NCBI GenBank assembly: GCA_029289325.1
Contig: JARFTV010000026.1
Location: forward strand, 1 to 60,182
DNA length: 60,182 bases
Reading direction: 5' to 3'
Source of the DNA: Alphaproteobacteria bacterium
GTDB lineage: Bacteria; Pseudomonadota; Alphaproteobacteria; Rhodobacterales; Rhodobacteraceae
Program-made: the position numbers and the translations under genes
Shown here: positions 48,798-57,567 of the stretch, in pieces
Layout: each line of letters begins with the position of its first letter
Numbering within the stretch: position 1 is the stretch's first letter
Notes under the pieces: generated by a model
Seen by the model: the letters and a program-made list of their open reading frames with translations, nothing else
The model's database searches: none
What the model was told of the DNA's origin: nothing

Positions 48798-49532
48798 TTG
48801 CTGAGTGGTGCGCTGTTGTCGTCGACGCTGGACCTCCTGGCGCTGAACCCGCCCGGCTGGGGGGCAGTGCTGCTTTGGGGGCTCTGGAATTCGGTGCTGA
48901 TCGCCGCCGGAGCCTTCGCACTGGGTCTGGTGATCGGGACACTTGGCGCCTATGGCAAGCTGTACGGCGGCCCGGTCACGAAGGACCTCCTGGCGGTCTA
49001 CACCACCGTGGTCCGGGCGGTGCCCGAGCTGATCCTGATCCTGATCCTTTATTTCGCCGTCACTGATGCGATGAACCAGGGTCTTGTCGCGCTGGGCCGT
49101 GAGAAGGTGCAGATTTCCGGCCTGGTCGCGGGGATCCTTGTCCTTGGCGTCGTTCAGGGCGCCTATGCGACCGAGGTCCTGCGCGGCGCGATCCTTGCGG
49201 TTCCCTCCGGCCAGATCGAGGCCGCCCGGGCCATGGGCATGTCGCCCCTCCTGCTCGCACGGCGGGTGACGCTGCCCCTGATGCTGGCGCTGGCGCTGCC
49301 GGGGCTGGCCAACCTCTGGCTCATCGCGACCAAGGATACGGCGCTTCTCGCCGTCGTGGGCTTTGCCGAGCTGACCCAGTCCACCCGACAGGCGGCCTCG
49401 ACCACCAAGGCCTTCTTCACCTTCTACGCCGCCGCCGGCGTGCTGTATCTTGGCGTATCCATCCTCTCGACCCTGGCCTTCGCCTGGGTGGAGCGACGGG
49501 CCCGGCGGGGGCAAAGGCCGGTGTCAGGATGA
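48798..49532 (+). CDS. Polar amino acid ABC transporter, permease 1
   Basis: The 244-residue membrane protein belongs to the HisQ/HisM family: VRAVPELILILILYF is the conserved early segment, and the EAA loop reads QIEAARAMGMSP, where the ATPase docks. About five helices are seen. There is no ATG near the expected N terminus; TTG at 48798 is the best in-frame choice, with a G-rich stretch ahead, while the longer frame runs back into the spacer and has no membrane character. The stop overlaps the ATG of permease 2. Confidence 0.85.
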   Translation: MLSGALLSSTLDLLALNPPGWGAVLLWGLWNSVLIAAGAFALGLVIGTLGAYGKLYGGPVTKDLLAVYTTVVRAVPELILILILYFAVTDAMNQGLVALGREKVQISGLVAGILVLGVVQGAYATEVLRGAILAVPSGQIEAARAMGMSPLLLARRVTLPLMLALALPGLANLWLIATKDTALLAVVGFAELTQSTRQAASTTKAFFTFYAAAGVLYLGVSILSTLAFAWVERRARRGQRPVSG

Positions 49533-50308
49533 TCCGCGCGCTTCTGATCCCGCGCCGGCTGGTGATGCTGGCGATCCTGATGGTCATCGTCGCGCTGGTG
49601 GCGATCTATGGCCGCTGGGACTGGCTGGGCAATCCGAAATACCAGGCGCTGATCGTCCGGGGGATCGGCAACACGCTGATCCTGCTGGTCCTCACCATGG
49701 CGATCGGCATGGCGCTGGCGATCCCCCTCGGCCTCGCCCAGGCGGTGGGGCCCTGGTATCTGGCCTATCCCGCCCGGGCCTTCTGCTCGGTGATCCGGGG
49801 CACGCCGCTGCTGCTTCAGCTCTTCCTTCTGTATTACGGGATCGGCAGCCTTTTCCCCGGAATTCCCGGCATCCGGGACAGCTGGGCCTGGCCCTATCTG
49901 CGCGACGCCTGGTATTACGCGGTCCTCGGCCTGTCGCTTTCCGTCGCGGGCTATGAGGGTGAGGTGATGCGCGGGGCCTTCCGCGCGGTGCCGCATGGCC
50001 AGCTTGAGGCCGCACGGGCGATGGGGATGCCGCGTCTCACCATCTTCCGCCGGATCTGGCTGCCGCAGGCGCTGCACCGCGTCCTGCCGACGCTTGGCGG
50101 TGAAACCGTGCTGCAACTGAAGGCCACGCCGCTGGTGGCGATGATTACCGTCGTCGACATCTACGCCGTGGCCAGCCGCGTCCGGTCCGAGACGCTGATC
50201 ACCTACGAACCGCTGATGCTGCTTGCGGTCGTCTACATGGCGATCACGGGTGTGATCGTGCTGATCTTCCGCTGGTTCGAGAACCGGGTGCCGCAGCGCG
50301 TGGCCTAG
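49529..50308 (+). CDS. Polar amino acid ABC transporter, permease 2
   Basis: The 259-residue protein is the second HisM-like permease. IRGTPLLLQLFLLYYGIG near 87-104 and the docking loop QLEAARAMGMPRLTIFRRI near 155-173 are diagnostic. It starts at an ATG overlapping the permease 1 stop. Its last four bases overlap the end of the convergent YiiX-like gene. With the ATPase and binding protein it completes the importer. Confidence 0.92.
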   Translation: MIRALLIPRRLVMLAILMVIVALVAIYGRWDWLGNPKYQALIVRGIGNTLILLVLTMAIGMALAIPLGLAQAVGPWYLAYPARAFCSVIRGTPLLLQLFLLYYGIGSLFPGIPGIRDSWAWPYLRDAWYYAVLGLSLSVAGYEGEVMRGAFRAVPHGQLEAARAMGMPRLTIFRRIWLPQALHRVLPTLGGETVLQLKATPLVAMITVVDIYAVASRVRSETLITYEPLMLLAVVYMAITGVIVLIFRWFENRVPQRVA

Positions 50309-50964
50309 TCGAAGGTGGAATGGATCCGCTGCAACCGTTCGTCCTCGGCCAGGGCGCGGGGGGTGAGGATCGGTTCTTCCGCAATCCGCGCGAGGCAGTC
50401 CTGCGCGTCCCGCGCCTGTCCCTTGTCGCAGGCGGGGTGGCTTTGCCAGCGCGCCTCGACCAGCTTCAGCGCCTCGGTGGCGGCAAGGTCCAGATCCCCC
50501 AGGCGTTCGGTCTGCCCAAGTTCCAGCCCCAGCGCGTCGCGGAAGGCGATCTGCACCAGCTCGCTGCAGTAAAGCGCCTCGGGCGAGGCATGGAACCACG
50601 GATCATAGGGCTTGCCGAACTGGTGGCGGGCGGCCTCGGCCACCTTGCGCGCCTCAAGCTCGGTCAGGCCGTCCAGCCGGTAGACGGCAATCTTCCGGTC
50701 CCGGCCGCGGTCGATCCACTGCGAAATCGGCGTGGCGCGGGTGGTGGCCGCAGCCTCCAGCACCACAAGCGCGCCCGAAGCGTCGAAGTCCACAATTCCG
50801 ACATGGGTATAGGGGCTGCCGGTCGCCTCGAGGATCGCGGTGGACTGATCCGAGCCCGAGGTCTGGAAGATGAGGTCGCCCCGGCGCAGGGTCGGAAGGT
50901 CCTGGGCCAGTGCGGGACCGGCCATCAGGGCAAGGGCAATGGCAAGGGTCAGGCGCGGAGGCAT
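50305..50964 (-). CDS. YiiX-like (NlpC/P60 superfamily) secreted hydrolase
   Basis: The 219-residue product has a signal peptide (about 1-20, ALA before QDLP) and the permuted papain-like fold of YiiX/YebB proteins: RRGDLIFQTS, HVGIVD with His54, and YCSELV with Cys133 as presumed nucleophile. The C-terminal part (about 165-219) contains a Cys pair (ACDKG, DCLAR) that could form a disulphide. Members are thought to be amidases or endopeptidases acting on envelope substrates; the substrate here is unknown. It lies downstream of iolB on the same strand but 130 bases away. Confidence 0.8.
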   Translation of the reverse strand: MPPRLTLAIALALMAGPALAQDLPTLRRGDLIFQTSGSDQSTAILEATGSPYTHVGIVDFDASGALVVLEAAATTRATPISQWIDRGRDRKIAVYRLDGLTELEARKVAEAARHQFGKPYDPWFHASPEALYCSELVQIAFRDALGLELGQTERLGDLDLAATEALKLVEARWQSHPACDKGQARDAQDCLARIAEEPILTPRALAEDERLQRIHSTFD

Positions 50965-51079
50965 GGGCGATCCCTGGGCTGTTGCCAGTCAGGATAAGGC
51001 CCGGTCCGCAGGCAGCCAAGGGTTAAGACTTCCTGAACGGAAAATGGCAAGCCCTTGGAATCGAAGGACAGTCCGGATT

Positions 51080-51094
51080 TGTCCACGGTGGACA
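51080..51094. promoter_or_regulatory. Perfect dyad TGTCCAC-G-GTGGACA
   Basis: TGTCCAC (51080-51086) and GTGGACA (51088-51094) form a 15-bp near-perfect palindrome three bases after the iolB stop (minus strand) and about 115 bases upstream of the YiiX-like gene. The one-base centre favours a protein-binding operator over an RNA hairpin. No regulator is known. Confidence 0.35.
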
Positions 51095-51096
51095 GA

Positions 51097-51903
51097 TCAG
51101 GCGTCGCGCTGGGCGATCCAATCGTGGTCGGGATCGTTCTGGAAGCGCCACTTCCGGATCGGTCCTGCCATGACGTTCAGATAGTACATCTCATAGCCAT
51201 AGGGGGCCCCGCAGGGATGGTGCCCTTTCGGGACCAGCACGACATCGTGGCTTTTCACCGCCATCGTCTCATCCAGCAAGCCGTCCTCGGTATAGACCCG
51301 CTGGATCCCGAAGCCCTGACCGGGGTTCAGGCGGTGATAATAGGTCTCTTCCAGATAGGTCATACGGGGGAAGTCGTCCTCGTCATGCCGGTGGCTGGGA
51401 TAGCTGGACCAGTGTCCCGCCGGGGTGAAGACCTCGGTCACGAGGAGGCTGTCGGCGACCTCGCGCCCCTCCATCGCGATGTTGTTGACGTGGCGGGTGT
51501 TGGTCCCCTTGCCGCGCGGGGTCAGCTCGATCCCCTCCGGTCCCAGTCGCCGGGCGGGGTGGTTGCCCTGGCCGGGGGCCTTGCAGATCCCGATGGTGCA
51601 GGCGGTGGTCGCCTCGGCCCGCCAGTCCTGCCCGTTCGGGACATAGAGGCAATGCGGTGGGGTCTTTTCGAAGACATCCATCCGGTCCCCCATCTCGCCC
51701 CAGTCCTTTCCGGCGGCCTCGACCTTGGCCTTCCCTTCGACGATGACCAGGATCACCTCCTGGTCTCCCGTCATCTCCTCGGCCACGTCGCCCGGTTCCA
51801 GCCGGTAGAGGGTGAAGCCGACATAGCCCCAGCCTGCGCTTTCGGGCGTGATCTCATGCACCTTGCCGCGGGTGCCGGTCGGGTGGCGGAGGAGGTCGGG
51901 CAT
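51097..51903 (-). CDS. iolB: 5-deoxy-glucuronate isomerase
   Basis: IolB isomerises 5-deoxy-D-glucuronate to 2-deoxy-5-keto-D-gluconate in myo-inositol breakdown. The 268-residue bicupin has SSYPSHRHDEDD (about 166-177) and the following metal-binding His/Glu residues (YLEETYYHRL, GHHPCGAPYGYEMYYLNV). It is the last gene of the iolC-D-E-B group read on the minus strand, 11 bases after iolE. Confidence 0.95.
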   Translation of the reverse strand: MPDLLRHPTGTRGKVHEITPESAGWGYVGFTLYRLEPGDVAEEMTGDQEVILVIVEGKAKVEAAGKDWGEMGDRMDVFEKTPPHCLYVPNGQDWRAEATTACTIGICKAPGQGNHPARRLGPEGIELTPRGKGTNTRHVNNIAMEGREVADSLLVTEVFTPAGHWSSYPSHRHDEDDFPRMTYLEETYYHRLNPGQGFGIQRVYTEDGLLDETMAVKSHDVVLVPKGHHPCGAPYGYEMYYLNVMAGPIRKWRFQNDPDHDWIAQRDA

Positions 51904-51914
51904 CGGCAGGTCCT

Positions 51915-52826
51915 TCAGGCGGGGCGGGAGTGGTCGATCTGGAGGCCGGCCTTGGCGCAGACCTTCAGGATATGTTCGTAGCCCAGCTTCGAATACTCGT
52001 AGGGTTGGGCCTTGGCCGGGTCCTGCTCGGCCTCGACCACGATCCAGCCGTTGTAATCCATCGCCTTCAGCTTGTCGGCTACGGCCTGGAAGTCGATGCA
52101 GCCGTCGCCGGGCACGGTGAAGGCCCCGGCGATCACGGCGTCAAGGAAGCTGCGGTTGTTCTCGCGAACGTCCCGGACGACCTCGGGACGGATATCCTTG
52201 AAGTGGACGTGGTGCACCCGGTCCGCCCAGCGGTCCAGCACCCGCATCACGTCGGCCCCGCCAAAGAGCAGGTGCCCGGTGTCGAAGAGGAGCTTCACGT
52301 CCGCGGTAGAGCCGTCCATCAGCGCGTTCACGTCGTCTTCGCTTTCGATGAACGAGCCCATGTGGTGATGGTAGGCCAGCGTCACGCCCTGATCCGCCAT
52401 CCACTTCGCCAGCTCCGACAGTTTCGCGCCATAGGCCCGCACATCGGCGGCCGCGAATTTCGGACGATTGTTCACCGGGACGGCGATGTTGCCCTGCACG
52501 GTGTTCGAGCATTCCGCATAGACGATGCAGGGGGCCTTGAGGGCCGCGAACTGCTCCACCTGCTGGCGCACGGCCTCGATCTCGGTCTTGATGTCGTTGA
52601 CCAGAAGGTTGCCCGAGCACCAGCCGCCGCAGAGGTAGAGGCCATTGGCGTTCAGGTAGCTGCGCAGCCCCTCGGTGTCGGCGGGCATTCGGCGGCCGCG
52701 TTCGACGCCGGTATAGCCGATCTCGCGCGCCTCGCTGAGGGCCTGCTCCATCGTGTAGGCTGCGGTCAGGTCCGGCAGGTCGTCGTTCTGCCAGGAGATG
52801 GGAGAAATCCCGATCTTCACGCTCAT
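51915..52826 (-). CDS. iolE: Myo-inosose-2 dehydratase
   Basis: IolE dehydrates 2-keto-myo-inositol to 3D-3,5/4-trihydroxycyclohexane-1,2-dione. The 303-residue TIM-barrel protein begins VKIGISPISWQNDDLPDL, has AYHHHMGSFIES near 150, LLFDTGHLLFGG near 178 and HVHFKDIRPEVV near 205; these His, Asp and Glu residues bind the metal. It is co-directional with iolD, separated by 10 bases. Confidence 0.95.
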   Translation of the reverse strand: MSVKIGISPISWQNDDLPDLTAAYTMEQALSEAREIGYTGVERGRRMPADTEGLRSYLNANGLYLCGGWCSGNLLVNDIKTEIEAVRQQVEQFAALKAPCIVYAECSNTVQGNIAVPVNNRPKFAAADVRAYGAKLSELAKWMADQGVTLAYHHHMGSFIESEDDVNALMDGSTADVKLLFDTGHLLFGGADVMRVLDRWADRVHHVHFKDIRPEVVRDVRENNRSFLDAVIAGAFTVPGDGCIDFQAVADKLKAMDYNGWIVVEAEQDPAKAQPYEYSKLGYEHILKVCAKAGLQIDHSRPA

Positions 52827-52836
52827 TCGTCAGTCC

Positions 52837-54663
52837 TCAATTCAACAGCCACTGGGCCTTGACGCCCGCTTCATAGCCCTTGCGGGCCTTGTTCACTTCT
52901 TCCCGGTCCGAAACCTCGGGGACGGCCACATCCCACCAGTGTCCGCCCGCGCCGGTGCCGGGGGCCGGATCGGTGTCGATCACGATCACGGTCGGGATCG
53001 TCGCCGTCTTGGCCTTCTGCATCTCGGCCTCCAGCTCGGCGATGCTTGCAGCCTTCACCGCATTTGCCCCCATCGCGCGGGCATGGGCGACGAAATCCAG
53101 GTCAGCCTCGTTCACGTGATAGCTGTCGCGCAAGAGGTTGTTGAACGGCGCGCCGCCAGTGGCCTGTTGCAGCCGGTTGATGCAGCCATAGCCGCGGTTG
53201 TCGGTCAGGACGACGGTGAAGGGGATGCCCATCATCACGGCAGTCGCGAGTTCCGAGTTCGCCATCATGTAGCTGCCGTCGCCGACCATGCAGATCACGT
53301 CGCGCTGGGGCTGCGCCATCTTGATCCCCATGGCCCCTGCAATCTCATAGCCCATGCAGGAGAAGCCGTATTCCATGTGATAGCCGCCCTGCGCCGCGCG
53401 CCACAGGACATGGAGCGCGCCGGGCATGGTGCCGGCGGCGCACATGATGATCGACTGCTTCCCGGCATTGCGGTCCACCGCGCCGATCACCTGCGCGTCG
53501 GTCGGCAGTTCGTTGGTCCTGGGGGCGGCGAACAGGGCGTCGGTGGTCTGGAACCACTTGGTCCGCGCGCTGAAGTCCGGGTCTGCGAAGCGGTGCTGCC
53601 CCAGGGCGGCGCTGATCTTTTCCAAGGCCACTTTCGCATCCGAAACAAGCGGTTGCGCTGCGCGCTTATGGGCGTCGTAGCCGTGGATGTTGATCGAGAG
53701 GAGCTTGCGGTTCGGCGCGCTGAACACGGTCCAGGAGCCGGTGGTGAAGTCCTGGAAGCGGGTGCCGACGCCGATCACCAGATCGGCCTTTGCCGCCAGT
53801 TCGTTGCCGCAGCCGGTGCCGGTGACGCCGGGCGAGCCGAAGTGGAGCGGCTCCTCCCAATCCACCGCGCCTTTCCCGGCCTGGGTTTCCACGAGGGGGA
53901 TGTTGTGCGCCTTGGCGAAGTCGAGAAGCGTCTGCTCTGCGCCGGAGTAGAGGACGCCCCCGCCCGCGACGATCAGCGGGGTCTTTGCGGCCTTGATCGC
54001 CGCCACCGCGGCCTCAAGCTCGCGCTGGTCGGGTTCGGGGCGGCGAATGTGCCAGACACGCGGTTCGAAGAATTCGACCGGGTAGTCGTAGGCTTCCGCT
54101 TGCGTGTCCTGGCAGAAAGCAAGGCAGACCGGGCCGCAGTTCGCCGGGTCGGTCATGACGCGCAGCGCGCGGGGCAGGGCGGTCAGGATATGCTCGGGGC
54201 GGCTGATGCGGTCGAAGTAGCGGACCACGGGGCGGAAGCAGTCGTTGGCCGAAACGGTCGCGTCGTCGAAATCCTCGATCTGCTGCAGCACCGGGTCGGG
54301 GGCGCGGCTGGAAAACACGTCGCCGGGGATGAACAGGACCGGCAGGCGGTTGACATGTGCCAGCGCGGCGGCGGTGACCATGTTGGTTGCCCCCGGCCCG
54401 ATCGACGAGGTCACGGCCATCGCCTTCCGCCGCCCGTTCGCCTTGGCATAGGCGATGGCGGCATGGGCCATGGTCTGTTCGTTCTGCCCGCGCCAGGTTG
54501 GCAGGACGTCACGGTGGGCGTGCAGCGCCTCGCCGAGGCCCGCGACATTGCCGTGGCCGAAGATCGCCCAGACGCCCTCGATGAAGCGGGAGCCGTCCTC
54601 GGCCTGCTGGACCGAAAGCCAGCGGACAAGGGCCTGCGCGGCGGTGAGGCGGATGGTGGTCAT
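52837..54663 (-). CDS. iolD: 3D-(3,5/4)-trihydroxycyclohexane-1,2-dione acylhydrolase (TPP-dependent)
   Basis: IolD opens the ring of the diketo inositol intermediate using thiamine diphosphate. The 608-residue product has the TPP-enzyme N domain with the catalytic Glu region, the central domain, and the C domain with VGDGSYMMANSELATAVMMG, the GDG...N thiamine diphosphate/Mg2+ motif. The start is the ATG at 54663 overlapping the iolC stop; upstream in-frame sequence is antisense to iolC and is not used. Confidence 0.95.
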   Translation of the reverse strand: MTTIRLTAAQALVRWLSVQQAEDGSRFIEGVWAIFGHGNVAGLGEALHAHRDVLPTWRGQNEQTMAHAAIAYAKANGRRKAMAVTSSIGPGATNMVTAAALAHVNRLPVLFIPGDVFSSRAPDPVLQQIEDFDDATVSANDCFRPVVRYFDRISRPEHILTALPRALRVMTDPANCGPVCLAFCQDTQAEAYDYPVEFFEPRVWHIRRPEPDQRELEAAVAAIKAAKTPLIVAGGGVLYSGAEQTLLDFAKAHNIPLVETQAGKGAVDWEEPLHFGSPGVTGTGCGNELAAKADLVIGVGTRFQDFTTGSWTVFSAPNRKLLSINIHGYDAHKRAAQPLVSDAKVALEKISAALGQHRFADPDFSARTKWFQTTDALFAAPRTNELPTDAQVIGAVDRNAGKQSIIMCAAGTMPGALHVLWRAAQGGYHMEYGFSCMGYEIAGAMGIKMAQPQRDVICMVGDGSYMMANSELATAVMMGIPFTVVLTDNRGYGCINRLQQATGGAPFNNLLRDSYHVNEADLDFVAHARAMGANAVKAASIAELEAEMQKAKTATIPTVIVIDTDPAPGTGAGGHWWDVAVPEVSDREEVNKARKGYEAGVKAQWLLN

Positions 54664-56564
54664 GCTTTGGCTCCTTCGCGTGCCTTGTCCCACAGGGCGG
54701 CAAGGCGGGCATATCGGTCGGACATCTGCGCGATCGCCTCGGCATCGGTCATCTCGCCCTTCAGCCAGGCGCGGGCGGCCTCCCCAAAGATCGTGCGGCC
54801 GATGGCAAAGCCTTTCACAAGCGGCTGTTTCGCCGCAAGGGCCAGCGACGCGGCAAGCGCGGCTTCGCTGGCGTCGAGGCCGAGGACAACCACGCCGCGC
54901 GTGTGCGGGTCGTTCCGGGTGATCGCGGTGCAGGCGTTTTCCCAGGCGGCATCGGTGGTGAAGGGTTCCAGCTTCCACCAGTCGGGGTAGACGCCAAGAT
55001 CGTAGAACCGCTGGATGATCCGGGCAGAGGTGTCGTCGTCGGTCGGGCCGACCTTCGACGGGATGATCTCCAGCAGCATCTCAAGCCGGTTGCGGCGGCA
55101 GGCGTGGAACAGGCGGCGGACAGTGTCCTCCTGCTCGGCCCGCAGCGCCGGATCGTCATCGGGGTGGGTAAAGCACAGGACCTTGACCACATGCTCCAGC
55201 GGCCATTCCTGAAGGCCGCCGAAGTCGGGCCCCAACTCTGGCTCAAGGCTCAGGGGGCGTGAGCCCGGCCATTCGACGGGCCGCCCGATCCAGAGGCCGG
55301 TCCCGGCGGCCCGGAACAGTGCGTCGCGGCCGAGGCGGCTGTCGCAAAGGATGCCATAGCCGGGTTTGCCGCCTGCCACCCGCAGGGCGGCTTGGAGGCA
55401 AAGCTCCTTGAAGGCGCCGATCTTCGCGGGCGTCGCGCCCTCCATCTGCTCCAGCTGCATCCGGTGGTCGAAGGCGAAGACGCGCATCGTGGACCAGTCC
55501 TTGTGGCGGTTGGTCGCCCAATGGACCTGCTCCAGCGCCGGATCCTTGCGCAGCGCGGGGGTGACGACGCCGCGGTTCAGGAAGAACTGAAGCTCCTCCC
55601 ACGAGGGATAGGCCGGGGTGCAGCCATGGCGGGATACGGCGAAGGCGCCGCAGGCATTGGCGTATTTCAGCGCCACGGGCCAGGGTTCGCCATCAAGCCA
55701 ACCTTTCAGCAGCCCCGACATGAACCCGTCGCCCGCGCCGAGGACGTTGAACACCTCGATCGGGAAGCCGGGGCCGGTTTCGCCATCGTCGAGGGAGTCC
55801 GGGATCGCGCCGGTGAAGGCGACTGCGCCCATCGGGCCGCGCTTGCACACAAGGGTGGCGTTCGACACCTCCCGCACGGCACGCAGGGCGGCGATGGTGT
55901 CAGTGGTGCCACCGGCGATGTGGAACTCTTCCTCTGTACCGACGATGAGGTCGAAGTAATGCAGCGTAGATTGCAGCTTGGCGGTGACCTGCGCGGATTC
56001 GATGAACCGGCTTTCCCCGTCGCCGTGACCCGCAAGCCCCCAGAGGTTCGGGCGGTAGTCGATATCCAGCGCGGTCTGGAGCCCGTGCTTGCGCGCCAGG
56101 GTCAATGCCTTGAGGACGGCGGCCTCGGTCCGGGGGTGGCTGAGATGCGTACCGGTGGCGACGACCGACCGCGCCTCTGCGATGAAGGCTTCGTCGATGT
56201 CCTCCTCGCACAGCGCCATGTCGGCGCAGTTTTCCCGGTAGAAGATCAACGGGAATTGCTTGTCGTCGCGGATGCCGAGAAGGACGAGGGCGGTCAGCCG
56301 CTCGGGGTCGGTCTTGACGCCGCGCACGTCGACACCTTCGCGGGCCAGTTCCTCGCGGATGAAGCGGCCCATGTGTTCGTCGCCGACCCGGGTGATCAGG
56401 GCGGATTTCAGGCCCAGCCGCGCGGTCCCCGCCGCCATGTTGGTCGGCGAGCCGCCGATATACTTCTGGAACGACCCCATATCCTCAAGCCGTCCGCCGA
56501 TCTGCGCGCCGTAAAGGTCGACCGAAGACCGACCGATGGTAATGACATCAAGTGTGCGGGGCAT
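54660..56564 (-). CDS. iolC: 5-dehydro-2-deoxygluconokinase fused to DUF2090 domain
   Basis: IolC phosphorylates 5-dehydro-2-deoxygluconate. Residues 1-330 are a PfkB kinase, with the GGSPTNMA substrate region (37-44) and GAGDGF at 276-281 (catalytic Asp279). Residues about 340-634 form a DUF2090 domain, a TIM-barrel aldolase-like unit with AFDHRMQLEQM, WKLEPF and RGVVVLGLDA. Such fusions are often annotated as kinase plus 5-dehydro-2-deoxyphosphogluconate aldolase, which would combine the IolC and IolJ steps; the aldolase activity is not proven by sequence. It heads the iol operon and has a GGAA-N6-TTCC site just upstream. Confidence 0.94.
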   Translation of the reverse strand: MPRTLDVITIGRSSVDLYGAQIGGRLEDMGSFQKYIGGSPTNMAAGTARLGLKSALITRVGDEHMGRFIREELAREGVDVRGVKTDPERLTALVLLGIRDDKQFPLIFYRENCADMALCEEDIDEAFIAEARSVVATGTHLSHPRTEAAVLKALTLARKHGLQTALDIDYRPNLWGLAGHGDGESRFIESAQVTAKLQSTLHYFDLIVGTEEEFHIAGGTTDTIAALRAVREVSNATLVCKRGPMGAVAFTGAIPDSLDDGETGPGFPIEVFNVLGAGDGFMSGLLKGWLDGEPWPVALKYANACGAFAVSRHGCTPAYPSWEELQFFLNRGVVTPALRKDPALEQVHWATNRHKDWSTMRVFAFDHRMQLEQMEGATPAKIGAFKELCLQAALRVAGGKPGYGILCDSRLGRDALFRAAGTGLWIGRPVEWPGSRPLSLEPELGPDFGGLQEWPLEHVVKVLCFTHPDDDPALRAEQEDTVRRLFHACRRNRLEMLLEIIPSKVGPTDDDTSARIIQRFYDLGVYPDWWKLEPFTTDAAWENACTAITRNDPHTRGVVVLGLDASEAALAASLALAAKQPLVKGFAIGRTIFGEAARAWLKGEMTDAEAIAQMSDRYARLAALWDKAREGAKA

Positions 56565-56593
56565 GGAAAGGTCCTGACGAGTCGGATGGGTCG

Positions 56594-56609
56594 TGGAACG
56601 TTTATTCCA
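56594..56609. promoter_or_regulatory. Candidate IolR operator upstream of iolC
   Basis: TGGAACGTTTATTCCA is an inverted repeat TGGAA-N6-TTCCA, 30 bases before the iolC start. GGAA-N6-TTCC is the site reported for the RpiR-type repressor IolR of Sinorhizobium. A second copy precedes the RpiR-type gene here (57487-57502). The position suits repression of iolCDEB transcription. Confidence 0.75.
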
Positions 56610-56630
56610 TTTTTCCGAGTCGGGGAAGCA

Positions 56631-57449
56631 TCAAGTTTCACGCCGTGAGGCGACGGCAAGGGCTAGCGACAGGGCCAGGGCAATGGCCGCCGAAAGCGAG
56701 CGGAAAGCCCCGAAGTCGATCTCGGTCACCGTCAGGATTGTGTTCCCAAGGGGGGCAAGGGCGGTGGCGGGCGGGTCGGTGAGCACGACCACCGGCAGAC
56801 CCCGGTTGCGTGCCTCGCGGGCCAGGGCGTGCGTTTCCTCGGAATAGGGGGCGAAGGTGATGGCGAGCAAGGCATCGCCGTCCCGAAGGGTGGAACGCTG
56901 GCCTAGGCCGGCCACCCCGTCATGCAGCACGGTCGGAACCCCCAGCTTGTCGAAGACATAGGCCAGGTAAGACGCCACGGGGAACGAGCGTCGGAAACCC
57001 GCCAGATGGATGGTCCGCGCGGCAGACAGGGTGGAAACGGCTTGATTCAGGGCGGATTCGTCAAGATTCTGCGCCAAGGCTTCCATCGACTGGCGGCCCG
57101 CCTCGACAAACTCTGCGACAAGGGCGGCCGGCTGGTCCGCCCCCCCGGCCTTCAGATTGGCCAGCCGGGTGGCATAGTCCGGCGGAGCGGTGGAAAGCGC
57201 CTCGCGGAACAGCCGCTGCATTTCGGCATAACCGGAGAAGCCCAGAAGCTGGCAGAAGCGCATCACGGCCGAGGGCGGCACGCCGGCACCCTGGGCGATC
57301 TGCGCGACGGTGGACAGCGCAATCCTGTCGGTGTGGCGTGCCAGGTGGTCCGCGCATTGCTGCAGGCGCAGGGGCAGGTGGCCGCTAAGTGCCATGAGCC
57401 GGTTGCCGAATTCTTCGACCGATTGCGGGGGGCTGGGGGTATCGGGCAT
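56631..57449 (-). CDS. iolR: RpiR-family regulator, probable inositol repressor IolR
   Basis: The 272-residue protein has an N-terminal HTH_6 domain (about 10-85: TVAQIAQGAGVPPSAVMRFCQLLGFSGY) and a C-terminal SIS sugar-phosphate-binding domain (about 125-260: IHLAGFRRSFPVASYLAYVF, DALLAITFAPYSEET). It lies directly upstream of iolC on the same strand. Matching GGAA-N6-TTCC dyads precede both it and iolC, as expected for an autoregulated IolR. The ATG at 57449 is preferred; the longer frame would include the operator and terminator. Confidence 0.9.
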   Translation of the reverse strand: MPDTPSPPQSVEEFGNRLMALSGHLPLRLQQCADHLARHTDRIALSTVAQIAQGAGVPPSAVMRFCQLLGFSGYAEMQRLFREALSTAPPDYATRLANLKAGGADQPAALVAEFVEAGRQSMEALAQNLDESALNQAVSTLSAARTIHLAGFRRSFPVASYLAYVFDKLGVPTVLHDGVAGLGQRSTLRDGDALLAITFAPYSEETHALAREARNRGLPVVVLTDPPATALAPLGNTILTVTEIDFGAFRSLSAAIALALSLALAVASRRET

Positions 57450-57486
57450 CGGGGTCCTGCGCTGCTGCTTGGGCCAGCATAGCAGA

Positions 57487-57502
57487 TGGAACGGATGTTC
57501 CA
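57487..57502. promoter_or_regulatory. Candidate IolR operator upstream of the RpiR-type gene
   Basis: TGGAACGGATGTTCCA is an inverted repeat TGGAAC-N4-GTTCCA about 38 bases before the regulator start. It shares TGGAA-N6-TTCCA with the site at 56594-56609, supporting autoregulation by the RpiR-type protein. Confidence 0.75.
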
Positions 57503-57522
57503 ACAGAGGATTACGCAGCAAG

Positions 57523-57550
57523 AAGCCCCGCGCCTTTCGGCGCGGGGCTT
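57523..57550 (-). terminator. Intrinsic terminator after LysM-SBP paralogue 2
   Basis: AAGCCCCGCGCC (57523-57534) and GGCGCGGGGCTT (57539-57550) form a perfect 12-bp stem with a four-base loop (GAAA on the minus strand), followed on that strand by CTTCTTG. It begins 17 bases after the stop of the LysM-SBP gene and separates it from the RpiR-type gene. Confidence 0.85.
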
Positions 57551-57567
57551 GTGTCAATCCGTCAGGC

